From: Branchiostoma belcheri
Lineage: Eukaryota; Chordata; Leptocardii; Amphioxiformes; Branchiostomatidae
Reading direction: 5' to 3'
NCBI RefSeq assembly: GCF_001625305.1
Contig: NW_017802603.1
Coordinates: forward strand, 329,585-393,584
DNA: 64,000 nucleotides
This document shows, piece by piece, positions 41,787 to 53,500 of the stretch (positions are counted from its first letter, which is position 1; the number at the start of each line of letters is the position of its first letter). The notes beneath the pieces are model-generated. The model did not search any database and was not told the DNA's origin. It was given only the letters and a program-made list of their open reading frames with translations. The position numbers were made by a program, and so were the translations under genes.

Positions 41787-42465
41787 GTTTACGTACGTAC
41801 TTACAGGCACAGTCAAACCTGGCTTATCCAACCATCTGCTATCCAGTCAGCAACCATTTTTTGTCAGTCGCGGGGGGGGGGGTCATATATTCCCTTCACC
41901 ACATACGTACAGTGACCACTCAACAACCCAAATCATGCATTGTCCTGTTTATAAACTGTGGACGTCTCTTTTGAATATGGTTTAGATATGTTTCCGATAC
42001 ACTGATACTGTATATAATAATTATATCTAAGCCATATCTGCGAAAGATGCTCACAGGGCTATGTGGCGCTGTCAATCAATTTTGTTTGCAAATCATTGCT
42101 CCTAAGGCACCACTTTTTTTCCTGCTTGATGGCTTGCTGAGACCAGGTTTGACTGTAGAATGATGTGTAATAAAATGTCATGCTGTATAATTAGTTGACA
42201 CGTACTGCTATATAGGTCACTCGCCGATGACTTATTATGGCAAATCAAAGACGCCCTTATGTATGTATCCACTGTCTGTCAGGCACACATGACCCGGGGA
42301 GGGTTACAGTTCAAACTCTCATCCCTGCCTGTGAACTTAACTGTATCGTATATCTGAAATACAAACATGTGCGAGACCAATTTAGATTGTCATAATTCCA
42401 TACACCACTGACAAGTATTTGACCCATCTCCCGGCTGTCCCGAGTGTGGTGTGTGTTGATGTATC

Positions 42466-42471
42466 CAGGCT
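42466..42471. repeat. 6-bp target-site duplication, left copy
   Basis: CAGGCT directly precedes the left tip of the foldback element. The same hexamer directly follows the right tip at 44761-44766. The bases beyond it differ on the two sides, so six is the exact length. Confidence 0.75.
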
Positions 42472-42519
42472 TACGAAAGACCAAAGGTACAACTTCAACA
42501 AGGCTTCGTCGGGTCAGTT

Positions 42520-42872
42520 TTCACCGTTCAAAACCCATTTTCACCGTTCAAAACCCAATTTTCACCCTTCAAAACTCAAATTTTCATCGTTCAAAACTTA
42601 ATTTTTCACCCTTCAAAACTTACTTTTCACCGTTCAAAACCCAATTTTCACCCTTCAAAACTTAATTTTTCATCGTTCAAAATTTTTTTTTTCACCCTTC
42701 AAAACTCAATTTTTCACCCTTCAAAACTCAAATTTTCACCCTTCAAAACCCAATTTTCATCGTTCAAAACTTTTTTTCACCCTTCAAAACTCAAATTTTC
42801 ACCCTTCAAAACTCAAATTTTCATCGTTCAAAACTTTTTTTCACCCTTCAAAACTCAAATTTTCATCGTTCA
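42520..42872. repeat. Minisatellite in left foldback arm
   Basis: About 17 tandem units of 20-22 bp, consensus TTTTCACCCTTCAAAACTCA. Variants are CACCC, CACCG and CATCG at the first variable block, and the linker between units varies in length. The array reads through as apparent peptide repeats (FSPFKTQ-like), which are an artefact of the repeat and not a protein. Confidence 0.9.
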
Positions 42873-44339
42873 TCGACTCGTCCCCAGGATACTATGGTTG
42901 GCTCTTCCCAGTATGCTTTGCGCGGAGCGCGGTCTCTTTCCCAGGGCAGTCAAATACAAACACGAATACGCTGTTATTCGCTGCAGTCCCGCCGTGCCCA
43001 GAACGTAATTTTATATTATACCGGACGCTGTGGAAGGAAAACATTTCCAACACGGTTCCAACCGCACCAAGGCACGATTTTCAACCGGCTGTTTTTGTAA
43101 GTTAGAATGGGGAGGGGGGCCGGGGGCGTTTCTAAGTACTTAGACTACGTTTCTAAGTACTTAGACTAAGTTAGAGTAGTTTTTTCGTGTTTATAAATTA
43201 TGTTGTGGACAGAGTCCGACGGACTGTTGTTGGTTTGTTGTAACCCCAAAACTTACTGCTCCATTGGTTTTGGAACTACTTGTATTTGTTTTGAGTGGCG
43301 GACAGACGTATATTTTCCGACATAAATTCCCAACTATTTTCCACTGACACAGTTTCTCCAAATTGTTACATAACTGTTTGGCGCGATCACTAGCTAATCT
43401 TACCCATTGCATTCTAAAGTTGCAGCTTCTGCTGACCCAAACTTTTTACACTTTTCGTAGCCCACATTTTGTTGCTTATGCATAGAGCTCATTGTAATTC
43501 ATTCATTAATGTGCACAGATTGTCTCACCTTTCCTTGGCTTTTCTTATTCATTTCCACCCTGCTCTTTCTCACTTCTCAAATTGTTGTGAACTACCGGTA
43601 TCCTACCTTCCCCAAATGTATCATCCTATATGCTGTCTGTTGCATTGTTATGGATATGATATGACATGTTTTGCCTTGCGCATAATTAGAATGTGGAGGG
43701 GAGTGTTTCTACTTTTACTCTAAGTTTAGTAACGGTTAGGTTTTTTCGTCTGAATTGTTGTGGTCAAACTGTGAATGGGGCTGCCTCTCCACCGAAAGTT
43801 CCCCAGGGCCAAACAGTTATGTAACAATTTGGAGAAACTGTGTCAGTGGAAAATAGTTGGGAATTTATGTCGGAAAATATACGTCTGTCCGCCACTCAAA
43901 ACAAATACAAGTACTTCCAAAACCAATGGAGCAGTACGTTTTGGGGTTACAACAAACCAACAACAGTCTGTCGGACTCTGTCCATAACATAATTTATAAA
44001 CACGAAAAAACTACTCTAACTTAGTCTAAGTACTTAGAAACGTAGTCTAAGTACTTAGAAACGTAGTCTAAGTACTTAGAAACGCCCCCGGCCCCCCTCC
44101 CCATTCTAACTTACAAAAACAGCCGGTTGAAAATCGTGCCTTGGTGCGGTTGGAACCATGTTGGAAATGTTTTCCTTCCACAGCGTCCGGTATAATATAA
44201 AATTACGTTCTGGGCACGGCGGGACTGCAGCGAATAACAGCGTATTCGTGTTTGTATTTGACTGCCCTGGGAAAGAGACCGCGCTCCGCGCAAAGCATAC
44301 TGGGAAGAGCCAACCATAGTATCCTGGGGACGAGTCGAT

Positions 44340-44722
44340 GAACGATGAAAATTTGAGTTTTGAAGGGTGAAAACAAGTTTTGAACGATGAAAATTTGAGT
44401 TTTGAAGGGTGAAAATTTGAGTTTTGAAGGGTGAAAAAAAGTTTTGAACGATGAAAATTGGGTTTTGAAGGGTGAAAATTTGAGCTTTGAAGGGTAAAAA
44501 TTTGAGCTTTGAAGGGTGAAAAAAAAGTTTTGAACGATGAAAATTGGGTTTTGAAGGGTGAAAAATTGAGTTTTGAAGGGTGAAAAATTAAATTTTGAAC
44601 GATGAAAAATTAAGTTTTGAAGGGTGAAAATTGGGTTTTGAAGGGTGAACATTTGAGTTTTGAAGGGTGAAAATTGGGTTTTGAAGGGTGAAAATGGGTT
44701 TTGAACGGTGAAAACTGACCCG
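44340..44722. repeat. Minisatellite in right foldback arm
   Basis: Reverse complement of the left-arm array, about 18 units with core TTTTGAAGGGTGAAAATT. Variant units (AACGATG versus AAGGGTG) occur in nearly the same order as in the left arm when read from the centre outward. This indicates a shared origin or recent homogenisation of the two arms. Confidence 0.9.
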
Positions 44723-44760
44723 ATGAAGCCTTGTTGAAGTTGTACCTTTGGTCTTTCGTA

Positions 44761-44766
44761 CAGGCT
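44761..44766. repeat. 6-bp target-site duplication, right copy
   Basis: CAGGCT abuts the right tip (…CTTTCGTA) of the foldback element and matches the hexamer at 42466-42471. Confidence 0.75.
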
Positions 44767-47556
44767 AGACCAACAACTGTAGCAAACGTACCCAGCTGGA
44801 GAGTAGTAACATCTTGCTAAAACCACGGAAAGGGAAACGTTCTCACCCAGAAGCGTTTCAAGTTGCTGAAGCTGAAATCGAAAACACATCATGTTTCCTA
44901 GCCCTAATATACTCTCCAGTGCAAAAAAGAAACCCCGATAAAAAAGCCTAAAGACACGCCAAAAATAACTCCAAACACAAACCTAATAGCCATGCACTAG
45001 AGGAAGGCGGAAGTAAGACTGTGGAGTAGGGTTATCTCCAAACTGTACAGACAGAATGAAAACATGTAATCAATGGGTGACTCAGTAGTCATAATACACA
45101 CGGACTTACCACAAACTTAGTGTTCATTGTGGAGTCAGGTCGGGTGCCTCACCAACTCAGTAATTCTGGCGGTTTCCTCAGATTAAGGTGTTGTGTCCAC
45201 GTCCCTGAGAGCTGACCAACTCTGTGTGAAAGGATAGTGAGGGACAACTCATGCATACAATGTAACCTATGACCCTCAATTGTTTACGTACCAGTGATTC
45301 CCGAAACAAAGGACTACGGTCCTGGTGACTATCATATATAAATAACTTCCCCCAGGGCAGGCGGTCATGCGAGGTTATAGCATGCACGGCTTCCAGGGCA
45401 ATAATTTGGAGGTATTCTGCAATCTCATATGCCAGAGAGAGTTATTGAGTTATACTCGTCAAACGATAGGAGAGAAACGTCGAAACGAACGGGACGGCAT
45501 CAGGCACACACCTGGTCTGCATAGTTAAGAGGGAACACAAACAAAGCCCTCTACTGTATACTTCATACGTGCTTGGATACGGACGTTCGTCTCTACAACG
45601 CTGTGAGCAATAATTGCACTTTCATTCGTATGCGAAAGGGGGCGTTGTTACTCTAAGGTCAAGCATTTAAAGCCATAGTTGGTGGCGGTCGTTAGTCTAT
45701 TTTGCAATTGCTTGAACCAATTACAACTAGAGGGCCAATAGTCATCTATGTGGGGTGACAGGCACCATCCGGGGCGAAACAACTGCTGCCAGGTATACAG
45801 TAATTTTACGGTCCGGTATTAACAAGCAGACAGGAAGGTTGTAGATATGACAAAATTAAATGTCTTGCCCACTAGAAAATTTTCGATCTGATTGAAGATG
45901 GTGGTATCACTGATGTTTCAAACATTTTCCGTTGTTGTTTTTCGTGTCATTATCGAAAGGTTTCAAAACGAATGAGAGGACAAGAACAATTGGTGTCATT
46001 GCACACACGCCCATCAAGCTGAGCCTTAGACCACAGGTCTAAAGTACAGGTAAATATTCCGACGTCACATCCGTTCTCACACCTGTTATGGTTTCTCATA
46101 ATAATGTCATGTGTAGTAACTGTTTCATCTCGCTTTCCTGTGAAAATATCGGCCCGGATTAGAGCCGTCTGTTCTGATCGCCAAAAATTCACTTTCCTCC
46201 CATCAAAGTCAACCCGTGTCCCCTGGCATATATCCTGGCGATAAACTCAGATTCGGTCCATCAGATTTCATGGCGTTATTAATATTTACAAGGCGCTGAA
46301 AGGCTAACCGACTCAACTAGACGCTTTTAAAGGTCAAACGTCAGAAAAATATTGGCGATATTGTTACTGAAGTCTTGATGTGGACAGCGTTCATTTGCTA
46401 ATCCAAAAATTTCACATCTTACGAAAACAAAGTGGCAAAATTCAATCGAAGAAATCTGAGCAGGAAGAAAGCAAATGATGAGTATTTATGAGGCACGCGC
46501 GATGTTTAGCTATGTATGATGTGCAGTAGAATCCTCCCAACAGGTCATGTTCCGACAAGCTTGTCAGCTCTATCGCAGAGGACAGGCGTTGGCTAGGGTA
46601 TTCATCTAGCTAGCGGCAGACAGGTGCACATTTGGAGGCGCTTTACCAGCTGTACCCCCGAAGTCTGGAAACCGAGGCTACTCATTTGCAGCTTCCTTAT
46701 GGCAAAATATATACAGAAAACATCCAGTTGTGATTCTCAACTTAATTCTTTGCAGGGCAGTATTTGCAAACCATGAGCCCATGTTGGCTATGTATATCTA
46801 ACAATAGTAACATGACATCAGCCATACTGATTTTTTAATATAATCAGTAACGTTAGATTGGGCCAATATAATGTATTCCAATTAGCACGCACAGTACAAG
46901 ATGTACTGCCAACTCCTTAGTAAAGAAAAGGCCAAGAACATTATTCATTGTTTTCTTATTTCCGTTATGTGATTAGACGTCAGTTAGGCACTCCGTTTGG
47001 TGACGGCTAAAATGGATGAGGTTTCGATGGGCGAACATCGATATTAATTAATATGTTCTTCTCGTAAGTTTTCGGTGACAGACACTCAGGCCCCGCTCCC
47101 ATTTTCTTTACGTAGCAACTTCGCGGATAAGTACTGGTATAATTTGTGCCGACAAATGCTCTTCTTTTAAGCTGCGGTGCAGTAAGAGCGCCATCTAGCG
47201 TTTGAGACCAAACCGCATCTATGAAGGCTTGGTGTACTGTAATAAAATTGATAAGGGGAAGGTCGCACACAATTTGTTTCTCTCCATTATCTTTTTTTAA
47301 ATGAATCCTGAGTGTTATAATTTACGCTGTGAACTAACCTTTTTACCAAATACTACATTATTGGACATACAAACTGTTTAAAGCTAGCACGCTTTCTATT
47401 GGCGTACACACATACGTCAATTATATTTAGAAAATCATAATTCGCTTTTTTCGTGCAAAAATGAATGCTGAAATTTTCTAAAATCTCAACGTTGCGGTTC
47501 TCCTTCTCATCCCGGGTCCTGGGAACTGATTCCAACCTTTTTTCAGGGCCACGTTT

Positions 47557-47576
47557 ATGCAAATGAGATGACGTCA
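47557..47576. promoter_or_regulatory. Octamer + CRE site pair
   Basis: A perfect POU octamer ATGCAAAT (47557-47564) is followed after 4 bp by a perfect palindromic CRE, TGACGTCA (47569-47576). Such pairing is typical of promoters and enhancers. A short open frame starting at 47603 and running to a donor-like GCG|GTGAGT at about 47710 lies just downstream on the + strand, but it has no recognisable homology. Confidence 0.45.
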
Positions 47577-50500
47577 TCCCCTGAGAATTCTGGCACGGTG
47601 GGTTGCAGAATTTCCGGAGGAAGCTGGTGCAGTTGGTACAAGCACGCCGCTCTTCCAGAGGTGCGCTCAACATTTACGGATACACACACTCTTCTCCAGC
47701 CACGTCTGCGGTGAGTACCTGCAGAAGTAGTTTTGAAGATGATGTTGAAAGCATTCCAATTTTCTTCATACATGTATATTTTGTCTTTTATATATAGAGA
47801 TCTAAGAAGGTGTGTAAAAATTACTCTAGATTTATCAGAATGCGGAATGACTAGCTATATGTGAAAAAGTCATTTTTCCTCTGTGTGAGTGCTTTGTATA
47901 TGCTGACAAATGTTCCCAATTTCCCCCCAGAGTGCAGGCTAGCTTTTTTGGTTAATAAGGAATGAGATTTGATTCTCGGAAGCTCGTCCGTGGGATCAGA
48001 TTCAATGATGTACTGTGAAATTCATGGTGACTCTGACCTTACACGTTCTATATCAGCGTAGCGTCGTGCATTTCAGACCAGTCCCACACAATGGTTCGCT
48101 TAACGCGTGATGTAAATGACTAGTAGGCAATTACACCACATTTTCTGTCTTTTTTGTATATCATACATAAATCACAATTCAGAGGTAAGAATATTCTATA
48201 AGAAAAGTACGAATCACAATGACTTATGTTTTCCGTTTTGATCTCTTTCTGATCGGGTGCGGCACACAAAATTAGCTATGGTTGTAGTAGTTTAAATGTC
48301 TGGTGGTTCCCCTACATGGTACTAGTAGTCCCCCTACCGTTTGTACTCCACTGTTTATTTACACATCTTTTGTTCCACCCGACTGCGTTTCACCTGCCCT
48401 TCCCGAGGAGACGGCTTTTGTCCCGGCCGCGCGCACCCTTTAAAACAACAATAACTTCAATACGTGCAAATACTCTCCAGAAGGTCCCAATCAGGCAAAA
48501 CAAGCCGTTCTTATTTATCTTATATCATTGCAATGTTTCGACAGCTGGTCTGAACAAGTAGACTGTGTCTAAATTGGGAGAAACACTTAGTTTGCCTGGT
48601 TAGGCTTCAACTACGGGATAGCCAGTGAGGCAGCGATTTAAATCCACCACACACCGGGTCTGTATTGTGAGGTATTCCGATCTTGCCATCGCTTCTATGA
48701 GCTGGCCGATAGTATATTTGCGTTTCATAGATCCTTATCAAAGTTGAATCCGCAATAAGTACGACAAATTTCTAATCATGACAATGACCTGAATGAGAGC
48801 TGTCTAGGAGCAACACTGTAGTATAGGACGGCCTTGGGTTGTATTTATGTTCATATAATCTCCCAACATAGCTTCAGTTTGTTTCTGGGTTGAAATGTAG
48901 TACAAGTATATAAATAAATTATGTGTTATATACGTTTATTTGATACAGGAGGATACAATGTTTTTTGTTGGTAACAAAAGGATCTTCTTGTCCTTACTTT
49001 GTTGATTATTATTACTTTCCAAGTAAATTAATAGAGTGGATACGATGTAGCTGCTGGATACTAGATTTAAAAAAAAAATCGTCACCGTTTTGGTACAAAT
49101 ATTCAGAGTCATTACCATGCAAATGCGGTATCGCCCTCGTCGCATGTCACGCTCTGCCTGGTCCGCGCAAATTGTATTGTGCATGGCTCATGTGCAACAA
49201 TGCAATAACGACGGGTTTCTGTGCCAGGTAAGATGGCTTTCTATGCATCTAATATCGGACACAGAGGGGGCGGATTTACTGCAATAATCGGTGTGATTTT
49301 GTGTGACTGAGCAGTTGTTTTCTTGTAATGTTAAAGCCTCTGGGACAACCACAGAACAGATGTAAACGAAAATGCATTCATTTGATCTTTCCTTACACTC
49401 TTCAAGTCTTCATATAACGTTACCAGGTGCACAGAGAATTTTCTATGATATTTGAAATAAACAAAGCATGAAACAGGTTCACTATGCAGTTATCAGCAAC
49501 ACTTTGCTGGCTAGAGTAAAGGCACGCTTTATGTTGAGAGCCAGAAGCTTGAAGTTGGTTTGTGTAGTTTGAATATATCGATTTCCTGGATGTGCGGGTT
49601 CTGTAGTCTGAGATTCACCCGACCCTCGCTCGCAGGGGTGGAAACTTCTCCAGTCACCCCTCTGGCTCTGCCAAACTTATTTCCCGCTTTGCTTCCTCCC
49701 GGAAAATTGCAGAAGGAACTTTTAGTGGTTGTATATTTACCGAGCAAAATGGCGTTTTACGGGGGAGCGATGAAAAGAATGAGACTGACATTTTGATTGT
49801 CGGTGATATACGCCAAGGTTAAATACTGCCTTAGGGTGAGAGTGAAATGACGATTTAATGGGGGCCAGCGCAGATTTAAGCGCGGGAACAGATTAAGCTG
49901 TAAGGATAAGGTCTCATGTCCCTGGAACTGAATAACGTCAAAGTCGTCACGAAGCAGGGATGTCTGAGAGAACACAATTACTGTGCGCGCAAGAGGGGGG
50001 GGGGGTAGTGAGGATTCTGAAAAGAAATTTAGAAAACACAGAAGAGGAAAGAACGGAAAATAGTTCCTTTGGTCGTACTGGGGCTCCCAAGTGCTGGCGC
50101 ATGGCGCACATCGCGGGACAGCTAAGAAATATGAGCAACTCTTTATAAAGGGGGATGATCGTACATAGGTCATGTTAAACAAAACGTTAAGAACGTTTAC
50201 AATCACATGGAGCTGTATGGCCATCATTCCATTTGGGTTGTTCGGAAAAATCGCGCAAGGTTCGCTCCAAGGTGCCACTCTCACATTGGGTGTCTATCCA
50301 GTCCACTCGCCATGATACATACACCTTGGCTGGTAATAACAGTGTTTAGTAGATGTAATTTTCCTGAGGATTTACGGAACCGACCCTGCCCCGTGACTAT
50401 CGTTTCTACAAAGAAAGTACCCAAACATACACTTAAAGGTGGGCAGACATTAGGGCTGATCACCTGCGGTCATATCGATCGCAGAAATTACAACTGTTCT

Positions 50501-53500
50501 TCACGGAGATTGGGGCCAGGTTAGAAATGTCTCTTCGCTTATCACATCGATTTCAAATCGCCCCGACAGATGTTCCCGACTATTTCTTTTTATTACAGAA
50601 AGTTGATTTTCTCGTACTTGACATAAAGTTCGCGTACAGTTTGCACGAAATTGTCTTGCTCTATTAAGAGAATCATGTGATAATCGTGTTCAGGTATCAG
50701 GATGAAGCAATCAGTTGCTACTTATACAAATGAAACACGTGCCTGTGCATACTGCCGACATGCTATCTGCACACGGTACCTGTATTGTAGCCTCCGGCAT
50801 GATTCCTGGTATGTTAATGCAGTGCCAAGATGGATGTTCTGCAGTGCATCAGGGTATTTTCATGTGGAATCCTTTCTGTTTCTGAGTGGAAATGGGATTT
50901 TTAATGGCCGGTTTGTCATCAGGCGCTTTCCCAGGAGTGAAACATAATAGCGCCAGCCTACTGCGCGCCGCACAATGTACAAGTTTCGTCCTCCTGGGAA
51001 TACTAGTGTTTGTGTTCCGACGTAACGCAATCCGGCCGTTTTGACGAATGCCTGCTACGTCTAATGGACGCCAGAACAGCAGTAGGCAAGGAGGGAAAGC
51101 ACCGGATAAGTACCCAGAATGTGGCGATGAAGAATGGATTTCTGTATTTCCAGACTCCATGGCGACAAAAGACGAATCTTCCCCTCTTTTGCACTCTCGT
51201 TTTAGTCGTCCCTGATCTTTAAAGTTCTCATTTTTTCTCACAACGTCGTGATGACAGATTATTTCGCCTGTGGCAGTGAAGATTGAATAAATCATAAAGG
51301 AAACAAAAACATGATGAAAAGGACCGGCGCACTTTAGAATAGTATCTGGTTGAAGTTCAACTCGTTTTGCTGGGACGCTGTCTTGACATCGATTTCTTAT
51401 CTTGCCTCTTGTCAAGCATACATGCTAACAGCTGACGGAGGGACCATCTTGCGCAGTCCTGGCTTGCTAGTCAGAATATGAAATCGTGTCGAACAAATCT
51501 CCCAGGACGAGATAAAATGGCATTCAGTGTGCGGGTGAAATGAATCACTTAGTATGGCTCTTAATGGTTTTGAGTCCCGGCAGCTGACCAGACAGTTTTA
51601 CGTCGTTTTCACACAGGCTTTGATGGCGTATTCCCGAATACAAAATCACTTGGTCACAAAAAAGGCAAAGGATCATCTTCTGTGACATTGGATTTCACAG
51701 TATGGTTATTTTTCCATTGTCTACAATTTGCACTCTGGTAAAATATATGACGTAACAATTGTAATGCTATTTCGGTGTTTGATGAAGAATTTCCTCTCAT
51801 CCCAATCATAATGGCCCTCCTACACTAGCTTGATAGCCTTGTTGAAACTCTCTTGTATTCTAGTCGTTTCTTCATCCTTGCAACATCGTATAATGCCAGC
51901 CACTATCAGTGCCAAGAGTCTCCACCTGTCTCCGGATATACTGTTCAACATTCCCGTCCAGTATCTACTTCAGGTCTCCTTAGAACCGAGTCGTAAAACG
52001 GCAACATTTTCAGGGCTATTGCCTCTCTGCCGCGGAGTAAGAACCTATCACCCCGCGGAATGTCTGCCATTTGGAGCGCTTCCTGTCCTAAGTAAGTTAC
52101 CGCCATTTTCTGACAGTTTCCGAGGCTTGATGAACGGCTCGGCACGCCGTAAAGCGCACGGCCCATTACGTCCCCTCACCGTGGTGCAGAATTCTGAGAG
52201 CTGCCTTTAACATGGAGATTACAGAGGTATGGATTCCGCCTAGCGAGTATTCCCTGTTTCGCTTAACCTATTTCCCCCGGCCCCTGTACTGCATGTAATA
52301 TATAGTAGGTCCAGCGGAGTCTATCGGTATGTGCACAAAAGGGAAATAAACATGAAGTATACGAACGAGAGGGAAATAAATGTGCGAAACAATTTAGATT
52401 AAAACTTACATCACTTGTCGAGGATTGCTCTATCGTGTCAAATCCCAGATTACGTATATATCAACCTGAAAATGAATGCAATTTTTTTAGTATCTTTCGA
52501 TGTAATTATTTCTCAAATAAACATCCTGATCGTTTGACCAATTCCGTAACTACCTGATCTCCCACTATGTAATTTAATTTCAGAATGCGATATTCTCCGG
52601 GTCAGAAATAGTAATGTTGCTTTCAGTACTTTATTTTCAACGACGTCAGGTACTTTTTTTTGAGTTGGTGAATCTGAAAACACAAAGACTAAAAACTCCT
52701 GTAGGGTGGCACATCGACCCGTCATGGCAAGCTTATTTTTATTTATTGGAAATCTGGACAACCCCATGCGCAATACCTGCAGGATAGCCTTCAGGTCCTG
52801 GACAATATCACGGGTTTTCTGTGACAATCATGATTAATGACCTTTCACAAGTCAGAACATGCTAATCCCTTGAATTATGGGTAATGAGGATGACCTCTGA
52901 CCTTGCGGTGAAGGAGCACTTGGCCCGCCGGAGACATTTGTAAACGCGGTGTGATGACAACACACCGACACCCATCGTGCATTAGCTCGATCGGGCGACA
53001 GGAGAGTGCAAAAATATTGTAATTGGTGAACACATTTGCTTTTGATGGTTTGCATATAAAGTAGTAGAAAGTAGTAGAAAGTAGAAAAAGGAAATAGAGT
53101 ACAGACATATCACTGGAACTCTGGAACTGCTCTGATCAACATAAAGCTGATGCTAGAAATGAATGATGCAATTCTTCGACTGTTTTGAATTTGTGATTTT
53201 AACCCTGGACTCTGGAGTTGTGCTTCGTCTTTCTTTTCAGCTTGGGCGTAGCTGCAGAAGTTTGTGCGTTATTACGTGCTGTCACGTCAAATAAATCACC
53301 GGCTTTCTACTGCAGGAGCCGTAGGGCGAACTGTTACAAAACCATCAGGAATTTATCAGTGGAGAATAAGACCAGGCACGTAAGTGTGTCTTACCCCCGG
53401 GCCACCAAACAACTTCTAAATCCCACAGACACCATCAGATGTAATGACGATCTCGAACATAAATGCACACCGCATCATGACGAGAACAATTAAAGCACGA

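Larger units (their letters stand above)
42472..44760. mobile_element. Foldback-type DNA element with minisatellite arms
   Basis: Two inverted arms, 42472-43382 and 43808-44760, enclose a 425-bp spacer. The tips read TACGAAAGACC on the left and its exact reverse complement on the right. The element is flanked by the direct repeat CAGGCT (42466-42471 and 44761-44766), consistent with a 6-bp target-site duplication. Long matched open frames in the arms (42894-43100 and 44111-44317) are identical except for one residue, so arm identity is very high. Each arm holds about 17-18 units of a 20-22-bp minisatellite and short repeats with core TCTAAGTACTTAGA. No transposase-like frame is recognisable in the spacer or arms, so it is probably non-autonomous. 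It lies about 0.7 kb 5' of the TMEM86-like start codon. The superfamily is not assigned. Confidence 0.85.

Noticed and set aside
44203..44892. 229-codon minus-strand open frame with FSPFKTQ-like repeats
   Set aside because: It reads through the foldback minisatellite. The repeats follow the DNA unit and there is no independent coding signal.
49757..50284. 175-codon open frame on the minus strand crossing a poly-G tract
   Set aside because: It is low in coding signal, runs through a G homopolymer and has no recognisable motif.
50849..51415. 188-codon open frame on the minus strand
   Set aside because: No codon bias, domain or splice partner. This length is compatible with chance given the number of frames in 64 kb.
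53241..53379. Candidate exon with a good TTTTCAG acceptor and CAC|GTAAGT donor
   Set aside because: The codons lack the G/C third-position bias of the confirmed exons, the peptide resembles nothing known, and no partner exon in matching phase was found.
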